Assembly (NCBI GenBank): GCA_002868905.1
Contig: PKUA01000076.1
Location: 34,299-98,298, forward strand
Direction of reading: 5' to 3'
DNA length: 64,000 nucleotides
From: Desulfuromonas sp.
GTDB lineage: Bacteria; Desulfobacterota; Desulfuromonadia; Desulfuromonadales; Geothermobacteraceae
The position numbers were made by a program, and so were the translations under genes. Below are positions 51,719 to 59,491 of the stretch, piece by piece. Numbering within the stretch: the first letter of the stretch is position 1; each line of letters begins with the position of its first letter. The notes under the pieces are model-generated. The model saw nothing but the letters and a program-made list of their open reading frames with translations. It ran no database searches and was not told the origin of the DNA.

Positions 51719-52645
51719 ATGGAAATTCTACTCCATTTCGGTGCCCACAAAACTGCCACCACCCACCTTCAGACCGTCCTGCTGGGATCAAAACCAGCAA
51801 TTGAGAAGAAGGGAATTCATTACTGGGAAAACCAGGAATTTCGAGAAAATGTCATGCGGGAAGTTGTTGTCTGGCACCGTCACTTAACGCCAGTTTTCCT
51901 TCTGAAAAAACTCTTCTCCCCGGGGAAATATACGAACCGGACGGCTCGTTCAATCATTCGCCGGAAGATTGAACCGTTACAACCCCGCTACGAAAAGCTG
52001 ATCATTTCTGAAGAGAATCTTCTTGGGCCAACCGGGGTACTTTATCAGGACAGAGAGATATATGGTTCCGCCATTGAGCGACTTCACCATATCAAGGGAT
52101 TGTTCCAAGACCTGGAGTGCTCACCATGCCTGGCGATCCGAAATCCGGCCACCTTTCTCCCGTCAATATATTCGGAGGCTCTCTACCTTCATCCCTTTCG
52201 CCCATTTAAGGACATTTATCAGGGGAGAAGACCCGAAGAACTCAGCTGGGTCCCTCTCATCACTGCCATAAACAAGGTATTTTCCACCAGGCCACTGACT
52301 GTTTGGACCTTTGAAGATTACCAAAAAGACAATCGTTTTGTTATCGATTGGCTGACAAATCAATCAACTGACAAAACAGATCTCCTTCAGGACAAAATTC
52401 ACAGGCAAGGGTTCTCGGCCAGGGCAATCGAAATTATCACGGCCAACCCACCCAGAGGTCTCTTCTATAAAAAACAACAGGAAGCAATCATACAAATTAA
52501 AACCAGATATCCCATCACGAACGATTCCCCAAAATTCGCTCCTTTCAGCCCGGAAACTGTCACAAAGTTAACAGAAAGATACCAAAAGGACCTGGAGGAA
52601 ATAGACAGAATCTCCGGGGTGAAGCGACTGAAAATTTCGACATAG
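51719..52645 (+). CDS. Sulfotransferase-like protein
   Basis: A 308-residue protein with the P-loop-like start LHFGAHKTATTHLQTVLLGS and SEENLLGPTG, as in bacterial sulfotransferase-like proteins; the 3'-phosphate strand may be SPCLAIRNPATFLPSIYSEA. It is the last gene of the island operon, 5 bases after the GT14 gene. Together with the sulfotransferase at 47066 it implies a sulfated surface glycan. Confidence 0.75.
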   Translation: MEILLHFGAHKTATTHLQTVLLGSKPAIEKKGIHYWENQEFRENVMREVVVWHRHLTPVFLLKKLFSPGKYTNRTARSIIRRKIEPLQPRYEKLIISEENLLGPTGVLYQDREIYGSAIERLHHIKGLFQDLECSPCLAIRNPATFLPSIYSEALYLHPFRPFKDIYQGRRPEELSWVPLITAINKVFSTRPLTVWTFEDYQKDNRFVIDWLTNQSTDKTDLLQDKIHRQGFSARAIEIITANPPRGLFYKKQQEAIIQIKTRYPITNDSPKFAPFSPETVTKLTERYQKDLEEIDRISGVKRLKIST

Positions 52646-52660
52646 ATCCTGCCAGAAAAA

Positions 52661-52680
52661 CTGAGCGGGGGGGGGCTCAG
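52661..52680 (+). repeat. Hairpin with an eight-G loop
   Basis: CTGAGC (52661-52666) pairs with GCTCAG (52675-52680) around eight consecutive G (nine G in a row with the stem base). It lies 15 bases after the last island gene and has no T run, so it is not a classic terminator. The homopolymer is prone to length change. Confidence 0.5.
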
Positions 52681-53308
52681 GAAAACGAGCAGGGTTTTGA
52701 ACTATCCACTTCGACAGGGAATTGGACGGGCTGCTTTCTCCGATGAAGGCGGCTCGTTTTGTTTTTGGCAATAGATTTGGCAATTACAGAATACATGGGA
52801 ATTATTCAAACAATTTAACCGTTCATGATTAATGTTTATCCTCATCGAACGAGGCATCTGCTCAATAATAGATTCCCTCCCCAATTTCATTTGAGTTATA
52901 CAGCTTTGACATGCGGGATAATTTTTGCATCATTGCAAATGCCACTGTAGTATTTTAATGTTTTTTATTTGTTTTTCATATTAAACATGGCTGTTTTAAA
53001 TACTAACTATCCCAATCGCATCTAATTTCTATGGAATATAATGCTGCGACTATCCGGTCACAAAGGGCATCAACGCAGACTACTTTCGTATCTGGCAAGG
53101 CAGCCGATTGTCGAACATTGTCGAGAGTTTGCGACGTCGAACCTATCTTGCTACCGACAAAAAAAATCTCGTCAAGAAATAAGAGCACCGAACCCTCAAG
53201 ATCGGATATAGTTTAAGGGAACCATTTAGCCTCGTCGCTTGCGACCATTTCAGGACATGGGACAAAACCGACAACCAGAGGTCGCCTTTAGATCCCCCTT
53301 GACCGCCC
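52681..53308. other. Right edge of the glycan island, no gene found
   Basis: About 630 A+T-rich bases. Short frames on both strands (53003-53188 minus, 53031-53216 plus) have no ribosome-binding site or recognisable family. It contains the right copy of the 17-base near-repeat at 52768-52784 and grades back to average composition before the cytochrome gene. Confidence 0.4.
52768..52784 (+). repeat. 17-base near-repeat, right copy
   Basis: GCAATAGATTTGGCAAT, one mismatch from the copy at 44966-44982 and in the same orientation. See the left copy. Confidence 0.35.
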
Positions 53309-53324
53309 GGACAATATATTGTCC
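53309..53324. promoter_or_regulatory. 16-bp perfect palindrome upstream of the tri-haem cytochrome
   Basis: GGACAATATATTGTCC reads identically on both strands and ends 26 bases before the cytochrome ATG. The position and symmetry suggest a dimeric regulator site; the regulator is unknown, and it does not match Fur, FNR or LexA consensus. Confidence 0.45.
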
Positions 53325-53350
53325 CACCTGAACCCAAAGGGAATGCCTCA

Positions 53351-54574
53351 ATGACCAAGTTGTTTTTAGCATGTATGACATTACTGCTTCTCCTGCCAAA
53401 CCCCGCCCCGGCACTGGTCTCCGAAGGACGCCCCGGCGTTCCCTATTTCGATCATGTCCTGTTTCTGCAGAGCAAGGTGGTTCAAGACGACAAGGTGGTC
53501 GCGGTTTCGCTGGCGTTTGCAGACCCCCGCAAGGAAACCGATCTTTGCCGCAACAGCATCGATGTTTTCGGTGGCATGGAGAAATTCCGTGACATTCCGG
53601 TACGCAGTTGGGTGATGGTCGATTACGAGTTGCAAAGCATCCTGGTGCAGGATGGATTCGTCGGTGACGCCGACGTCAGCCACGTCACCACCTGCCCGGA
53701 CGCCGAAACCTGCCTGGAGTTAAGCGAACAACGCCAGTCGGACCCCGATATCCGCCAAAGCCGCGCCAACAAACCACGCTCCGAAACGACTTCGGCCAGC
53801 AGCGTCGAATCGATTGAGCAGCGCCTCGATACGGGGAGAAAACTTGTCAGGGCAGCTCGCTGCCGCGGCTGTCACAGCATTGAGGGGTTTGGAGCGTCCC
53901 ATGCTCCCAGCCTGACCTGGAAACGCTTTAAATACGAAGAGGGCTGGCTGCAGGATTACCTTGGTAATTCGTACCGCATGCGCCCGGCGATGGCAGAGCT
54001 GATGATGCCCAACTTCACCTCGACTAACGCGAAACCACACCTGCAATCGGAAGAGGTCAAACTGGTCGCCATCTACCTCACCAACGCGGCCACCGCCAGT
54101 GCGCCGAACGATCGCTACCAGTACGAGCCGTGGCAGGACTATGACTGCTATCAGTGTCATACCCGACTATACAGAGAGAAACCGCTGGTATTCAAACCGA
54201 CACCCATGTCCGACGACCTGAAATCGGCGGCAAAGAACAACACGACCTTGCAAACCTGCCTCTCCTGCCATCCGATGGGGGATCTAAACACGAAACAGGT
54301 CGTTTCGAGCGACAACCCGAATCGGTTGGCATCCGACCTCCTCCTGGCATTTGAAAAGCTGACCCTCAACTACCTGGCCGCCTTTCTGGAGAACCCTGCT
54401 TATCTCGAACCACAAACCAGGATGCCGAACCTGGCCTTGAGCGAGGAACAAATCCGTGAGATCCTCGACTATGCCCGCAGCATCAAGGCAGCGATTGACG
54501 CAGGAGACCTGAAACCGGTTCACACCCCTTACTGGATGGAGAAAAGGTCCCCCTCCGACCGGATGGAACAATAA
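53351..54574 (+). CDS. Periplasmic c-type cytochrome with three CxxCH motifs
   Basis: A 407-residue exported protein (signal peptide LFLACMTLLLLLPNPAPA). Residues ~25-130 form a haem-free N-terminal domain; then CRGCH (with a following cytochrome c-like fold, GRKLVRAARCRGCHSIEGFG), CYQCH and CLSCH. A late Met (TRMPNLALSEEQIREILDYA) is a class I cytochrome axial ligand pattern. It likely transfers electrons in the periplasm. AAGGG lies upstream of the ATG, and a palindrome sits in the 5' region. No operon partner. Confidence 0.87.
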   Translation: MTKLFLACMTLLLLLPNPAPALVSEGRPGVPYFDHVLFLQSKVVQDDKVVAVSLAFADPRKETDLCRNSIDVFGGMEKFRDIPVRSWVMVDYELQSILVQDGFVGDADVSHVTTCPDAETCLELSEQRQSDPDIRQSRANKPRSETTSASSVESIEQRLDTGRKLVRAARCRGCHSIEGFGASHAPSLTWKRFKYEEGWLQDYLGNSYRMRPAMAELMMPNFTSTNAKPHLQSEEVKLVAIYLTNAATASAPNDRYQYEPWQDYDCYQCHTRLYREKPLVFKPTPMSDDLKSAAKNNTTLQTCLSCHPMGDLNTKQVVSSDNPNRLASDLLLAFEKLTLNYLAAFLENPAYLEPQTRMPNLALSEEQIREILDYARSIKAAIDAGDLKPVHTPYWMEKRSPSDRMEQ

Positions 54575-54666
54575 TTCCGCCCGCGTACGGTTCGGACGGC
54601 AGATTTCAGGACAAATCATCACTAGCCACTGGTCGCCTTCCTCCACCTGGGCTAAAATGACCTACC

Positions 54667-56883
54667 ATGTCGTCCCTTGGAAACATCGCCGAAATCGCCG
54701 TGGCGGCTCCGCTGCCCAAGACCCTCTCCTATTCGGTTCCCGAATCGCTGCAGGGCAGTCTTTGCATAGGCTCGCGCGTCAAGATCCCCCTTGGTCGCCG
54801 CACCGTTGTCGGATTTGTCCTCGACCGGAGTGACGGTGATAAAAACGGGCTGAAACCGATCAGGGAGATTCTCGACGACGACCCGCTGTTCCCCGCCACT
54901 CTCGTACCCCTTTTCCGTCGCGTCGCCGACTATTACTGCCACCCCCTCGGCCAGGTCATCGCCACCGCCTTGCCGGCCGGACTCGCCGGTCGCGGCGAGC
55001 CACCGCCGATCTTGTGGGAAACGTTTGTCCGCCCCGGTGAAAACCGAGAACAGCCACGCGGTCAGCAGCAACGCAACATCCTCGCCCTCGTACGGAAACA
55101 TGAAGAGGTCACGTTAAGTGAACTTCGCCAGCAGTTTTCCCATGTTCATGCCCCATTGAAGCGACTGGTCGAACTCGGCATGCTGCAAACCCGTAAGGCG
55201 GAGAAGATCCGAGACCCTTTCCTGGACTGGCCGACCCGGGGGGACACTCCCCCCTCCCTGACTCAGGATCAGCAACAGACGATGGAACAGCTGGCGCCAC
55301 TCCTGACGGATGGCGGTTTCCACGCCTGCCTTTTGCATGGTGTCACCGGCAGCGGTAAAACCGAAATTTACCTGCAAAGCATCGCGCAAATCATTGCCGA
55401 TGACAGACAGGCTCTGGTCCTGGTTCCGGAAATCGCCCTCACGCCGCAGCTCGTCAGCCGTTTCCGCGCCCGGTTCGCACCAAAGCCTGAAGAGTTAAAG
55501 GAAAATACCGCACGGATCGCCGTCCTTCATTCAGGGCTCTCCGATGGGGAACGCTTCGACACCTGGCGCCGCATCGCCCGGCAGGAGGTCGACATCGTCA
55601 TCGGAGCCCGCTCGGCGGTCTTTGCTCCCCTGAGCCGGCTCGGCATCATCATCGTCGACGAGGAACACGAGGCAAGCTACAAGCAGGGCGAAGGATTACG
55701 CTACCACGCGCGGGATACGGCGCTGCTGCGGGGGCAGATGGAGCAATCCGTTGTCCTCTGCGGGAGCGCCACCCCGGCCCTGACCAGCTGGCAACTTGCG
55801 GCCGGCGGGAAAGCACGACTGTTCGAGCTGCCGAACCGGGTCGCTGGCCGCCCCCTCCCCGAAGTTGAATTGCTCGACATGAAACAGGAGCCGTTCGGGA
55901 CCCAGCTGTCCCAGCCGTTGTCGCTGGCCCTGGAGCAGACTCTGGAGAAAGGGGAGCAGGCGCTGCTGCTGCTCAACCGTCGCGGCTTCGCGCCGTTCAT
56001 GCTTTGCGCCGACTGCGGCAAAACCTTCCGCTGCCCCAACTGCGACATCACCCTGACCTTTCACCGTCAGGAGAGGAAGCTGCGCTGTCACTACTGTGAT
56101 TTCATCATGAAGCCGCCCGACACCTGCCCCGGCTGCTCCGGCTGCAACCTCGAGCCCGAAGGGATCGGCACGGAAAGACTCGAAATGGAATTGCAGGAGT
56201 TGCTCCCTGATGCACGGATTGCCCGCATGGATCGCGACACCATGGCCGCCAAGGGGGCGCATCGCAAACTACTCGAGCAGGTCGGTCGCAGGGAAATCGA
56301 CATCCTGATCGGAACCCAGATGGTCGCCAAAGGGCACGATTTCCCCGATGTCACGCTGGTCGGCGTTCTCAACGCCGACGCCAGCCTCAACTTCCCCGAT
56401 TTCCGGGCCGGTGAACGGACCTTCGCCCTGCTGGCCCAGGTCGCCGGGCGTGCAGGCCGCGGAGAGCGGGCCGGCAAGGTGATCATCCAGACCTACGAAC
56501 CTGATCACTATGCACTCGACTGCGCTGCCCGGCACGACTACCAGGGATTCGTGACCCAGGAACTTACTTTGCGCCAGGCACTCGGCTACCCCCCCTTCGG
56601 CTACCTGGTCAACCTGGTCCTCTCCGGCAACCAGGCCGACCGGACCAGGGATGCGGCAACAAACCTCGCCCAAAGGTTGCTGGAGGGGACGAAAGTCGAA
56701 CTGCTCGGCCCCGCGCCGTGTATTCTGGCCCGGCTACGCGGCAAGTCACGCTACCAGATTCTGCTCAAGGCCACGACCCGCCAGCCATTACGCCAGGCCC
56801 TGCATCACCTTGAAAACATGCGCCAACCGGTGCCGAGCGGGGTATCCCTGCATGTCGATGTCGACCCTGTCGACATGTTTTAG
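54667..56883 (+). CDS. priA: Primosomal protein N', replication restart helicase PriA
   Basis: A 738-residue helicase: N-terminal 3'-DNA-binding domain (AEIAVAAPLPKTLSYSVPES), Walker A GVTGSGKTEIYLQSI, Walker B IIIVDEEHEASYKQ, then the zinc-binding insert with eight Cys (CADCGKTFRCPNCDI, RCHYCDF, CPGCSGC) and motifs V-VI (LIGTQMVAKGHDFPDV, LAQVAGRAGRGE). It reloads the replisome at stalled forks. Complete and of normal length. Confidence 0.95.
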   Translation: MSSLGNIAEIAVAAPLPKTLSYSVPESLQGSLCIGSRVKIPLGRRTVVGFVLDRSDGDKNGLKPIREILDDDPLFPATLVPLFRRVADYYCHPLGQVIATALPAGLAGRGEPPPILWETFVRPGENREQPRGQQQRNILALVRKHEEVTLSELRQQFSHVHAPLKRLVELGMLQTRKAEKIRDPFLDWPTRGDTPPSLTQDQQQTMEQLAPLLTDGGFHACLLHGVTGSGKTEIYLQSIAQIIADDRQALVLVPEIALTPQLVSRFRARFAPKPEELKENTARIAVLHSGLSDGERFDTWRRIARQEVDIVIGARSAVFAPLSRLGIIIVDEEHEASYKQGEGLRYHARDTALLRGQMEQSVVLCGSATPALTSWQLAAGGKARLFELPNRVAGRPLPEVELLDMKQEPFGTQLSQPLSLALEQTLEKGEQALLLLNRRGFAPFMLCADCGKTFRCPNCDITLTFHRQERKLRCHYCDFIMKPPDTCPGCSGCNLEPEGIGTERLEMELQELLPDARIARMDRDTMAAKGAHRKLLEQVGRREIDILIGTQMVAKGHDFPDVTLVGVLNADASLNFPDFRAGERTFALLAQVAGRAGRGERAGKVIIQTYEPDHYALDCAARHDYQGFVTQELTLRQALGYPPFGYLVNLVLSGNQADRTRDAATNLAQRLLEGTKVELLGPAPCILARLRGKSRYQILLKATTRQPLRQALHHLENMRQPVPSGVSLHVDVDPVDMF

Positions 56884-56892
56884 GAGAATGGA

Positions 56893-58047
56893 TTGTTTGC
56901 TATGAAGAGTCTACTCAGGTCCCATTGCCCTCTCTTCGTGTTCCTCATGGTCCTTCTGGCATCCGCTGGCTGCATCAAGGAACCGACCCCGCAGCCGACC
57001 GTCGTCATGGCCGACTGGAAGGACATACCGGGTTGGGAGGACGACAACCATGCGCAGGCCCTGGCAGCGTTCCGCGCCAGCTGCCAGGTCTTGCAGCGCC
57101 GTGCCGGATGGCAGGTCCCCTGCTGGGTCGCGCAGGTCATTAACGAAGACAACCCGGAACAGGTGAGCACCTTCTTCGAAGCCTACTTCAACCCCTACCG
57201 CCTTCAGGATGTAACAGGTGACGACGAAGGGCTGATCACCGGCTATTACGTCCCGGACCTGCGCGGTTCGCGCAACCGAACCGAGGCTTACCCCTACCCG
57301 GTTTACGGCCGGCCGGATGACCTGCTTGTCATCGACCTCGACGATGTCTACCCGGACCTGGGCAATTACCGTCTGCGTGGCCGCCTTCAAGGGAACCGTG
57401 TCGTTCCGTACTGGGATCGCCGCGGCATCGACAGCGGTGAGGGCGACCTGGCCGGCAATGAGCTGTTCTGGGTCGCCGACCCGGTGGAACTCTTCTTTCT
57501 GCACATTCAAGGTTCCGGACAAATCGTCCTGCCGGATGGGAACCGGGTCATGCTCAACTATGCTGACCAGAACGGACACCCCTACCGTTCAATCGGCAAA
57601 CTCCTGCTCGATAGAGGCTTCATGACCCGCTCAGAAATGTCGATGCAGAACATCCAGCGCTGGGCCATGAACAACCCAGACCTGGCCCCCGACCTCCTGG
57701 CGGAAAACCCAAGCTACGTCTTTTTTCGAGAACTTGACGGCCGCTACCAGTCTCCTCCGGGTGCCCTCGGCGTACCGCTGACGCCCGAGCGGAGCATCGC
57801 GGTCGATCCGAGGCGCATCCCCCTCGGCGCACCGGTCTACCTCTCCACCACTCGTCCTGGCAACAGTGGTGAACCCTATCAGCGACTGATGGTGGCCCAG
57901 GATACCGGCGGCGCCATCAAAGGGCCGGTCAGGGCGGATCTTTTCTGGGGGATGGGAGATGCTGCGGGCGAACTGGCGGGACGGATGAAACATCCGGGAC
58001 GTCTCTGGCTGCTCCTCCCGGAGGGCGTCTCCCCTCCAGGTACCTGA
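56893..58047 (+). CDS. mltA: Membrane-bound lytic murein transglycosylase A (MltA)
   Basis: A 384-residue lipoprotein: signal with lipobox ASAGC, then MltA barrel (FFEAYFNPYRLQ, GLITGYYVPDLRGSR) and the 3D domain (VAQDTGGAIKGPVRADLFWG) with the catalytic Asp. It cleaves peptidoglycan glycan strands with 1,6-anhydro product. TTG 56893 is chosen because GGAG sits 6 bases upstream; ATG 56902 is too far from that site. It starts 9 bases after priA. Confidence 0.92.
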   Translation: MFAMKSLLRSHCPLFVFLMVLLASAGCIKEPTPQPTVVMADWKDIPGWEDDNHAQALAAFRASCQVLQRRAGWQVPCWVAQVINEDNPEQVSTFFEAYFNPYRLQDVTGDDEGLITGYYVPDLRGSRNRTEAYPYPVYGRPDDLLVIDLDDVYPDLGNYRLRGRLQGNRVVPYWDRRGIDSGEGDLAGNELFWVADPVELFFLHIQGSGQIVLPDGNRVMLNYADQNGHPYRSIGKLLLDRGFMTRSEMSMQNIQRWAMNNPDLAPDLLAENPSYVFFRELDGRYQSPPGALGVPLTPERSIAVDPRRIPLGAPVYLSTTRPGNSGEPYQRLMVAQDTGGAIKGPVRADLFWGMGDAAGELAGRMKHPGRLWLLLPEGVSPPGT

Positions 58048-58092
58048 CTGCACCCGGATTCTAATTCACGACAGCTGTGCTAAAGTTGAAGT

Positions 58093-58689
58093 ATGAAACG
58101 AATAACGGTCGTCTTCACTCTCTGTCTGTTTTTCCTGCTCTCCAGCATGTCCGCTTCCGGGGTAACCAGCCTCAGTCCGGCCCCGGGGCGCCTGCTGATC
58201 GCCAGCGACCAAATCCGGGACGAGCGATTTCATCATGCCGTGATCCTGCTGCTGCGGCACGACGCTCACGGGAGCGTCGGCCTGATCCTCAACAAGCCGA
58301 CCGATTTCACTATCGACTCCCTGCTCCCCGAAAACGAGAAGAAGGGGGCTGGCACCACGCCAATCTATTCGGGCGGCCCGCTCAACCCGTCAACCATTTC
58401 GGTACTTTGGGGAGGGATGAGCCCTCCTTCCGGTTCGGCCGATATCATTCCGGGACTCGCCATTTCGGGGGTGGAGGAGATGCTGCTGGGACTGGCGATG
58501 GATGAGCTGGGGGCCTATTCCTACCGGGTGCTATCAGGCTATTGCGGCTGGGCGCCGGGGCAGCTGGAGCATGAACTCCGCCGCCGGGACTGGCAGGTCA
58601 GGGGGTCGGGTAAACTTCCGCTACTCGAAATCGATCCCGGGCAAATGTGGCGACGCCTGCGACTCGAATCAGGCGGCACCCTGATCTGA
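58093..58689 (+). CDS. YqgE/AlgH family protein with signal peptide
   Basis: A 198-residue protein whose core matches YqgE/AlgH: PGRLLIASDQIRDERFHHAV, HGSVGLILNKPTDF, IYSGGPLNPSTISVLW and LSGYCGWAPGQLEHELRRRD. Normal AlgH proteins are cytoplasmic; here a hydrophobic N-terminus (VVFTLCLFFLLSSMSASG) precedes the domain, so export is predicted. Function of the family is not settled. Its 3' end overlaps the convergent gene at 58669 by 21 bases. 45 bases behind mltA, probably in the same operon. Confidence 0.87.
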   Translation: MKRITVVFTLCLFFLLSSMSASGVTSLSPAPGRLLIASDQIRDERFHHAVILLLRHDAHGSVGLILNKPTDFTIDSLLPENEKKGAGTTPIYSGGPLNPSTISVLWGGMSPPSGSADIIPGLAISGVEEMLLGLAMDELGAYSYRVLSGYCGWAPGQLEHELRRRDWQVRGSGKLPLLEIDPGQMWRRLRLESGGTLI

Positions 58690-59322
58690 CGACCCCGGCA
58701 GGTCGCCGGAACCGTTCACTCCAACCTTCGTCTTACGCTTCCACAAAACCACCTTACCCATACCGAGAAGCCCCACGCAGAAGAAAAAGAAACCGCGCCA
58801 GAATGGAGGCTCCTTCCCTTCACTGATGAAGACCACCTCGTCCGGCACTTCAACGCCGAACTCCTTGGTGAGGCGCTGCAGACGCTGTTTGTTGTTGTTC
58901 CGGATCAATCCTCCGATCACCGTCCCCGTCACCGGCCGATGCAGCTCGAACGCCCCCGGATGCTGCTGCCGATAGTCAGCCTGTTCCCGCGCCGAATCGA
59001 GTTTGAAATGATACGTGGTCAGGGTATCAACGATCGCCGGATCACGGGTTTCGACCATGACCCGGTAATCATCACCCGCGAACTGGCGATACGGGACGAG
59101 AAACGCCTCCACTTCAATGGTGCCGGAGGTGGAAATTGCCTCTAAGAGGTCAAGGTACCCTCCCTCCAGCACGAGCCATTCCTGGGGAGGGGGGGCCGTC
59201 GCGAGGGCCTCGACCCGGACGGTGACCGGCTGTTGGTTGCATCCCCAAAACAGCAGGTCGTTCCCTCCGAGATAAAGCAGGACCAGGCAGATAACGGCTA
59301 CGGTAAAACGGAAGCGTCGCAT
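58669..59322 (-). CDS. Hypothetical membrane protein with two TM segments
   Basis: A 217-residue protein: an N-terminal membrane helix (FTVAVICLVLLYLGGNDLLF), an extracytoplasmic domain of about 140 residues (WLVLEGGYLDLLEAIST, VEVPDEVVFISEGKEP) and a C-terminal helix (FWRGFFFFCVGLLGMGKVVL) followed by a basic tail. No family recognised. Convergent overlap of 21 bases with the AlgH-like gene. The ribosome-binding site is weak (TTGAG region). Confidence 0.65.
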   Translation of the reverse strand: MRRFRFTVAVICLVLLYLGGNDLLFWGCNQQPVTVRVEALATAPPPQEWLVLEGGYLDLLEAISTSGTIEVEAFLVPYRQFAGDDYRVMVETRDPAIVDTLTTYHFKLDSAREQADYRQQHPGAFELHRPVTGTVIGGLIRNNNKQRLQRLTKEFGVEVPDEVVFISEGKEPPFWRGFFFFCVGLLGMGKVVLWKRKTKVGVNGSGDLPGSSDQGAA

Positions 59323-59452
59323 AATGACTCATACTCAAGGAAGAGGTTGGAAAAATTGCCGGGACTCAAGGTAACGCAAACTTTCAACCGAGACAAGGCT
59401 GGAAACGGAACTTCTGGCGAGGGTGACATGAACTCGCTACGAAAAACCTGTT

Positions 59453-59482
59453 AAAAAAACGGGGCCGCTGTTGCGGCCCCGT
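59453..59482 (-). terminator. Rho-independent terminator of the actP operon
   Basis: ACGGGGCCGC (59459-59468) pairs with GCGGCCCCGT (59473-59482) with a TGTT loop; on the minus strand a T7 run follows. It lies 9 bases after the actP stop. Confidence 0.93.
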
Positions 59483-59491
59483 CTTGGCTCA

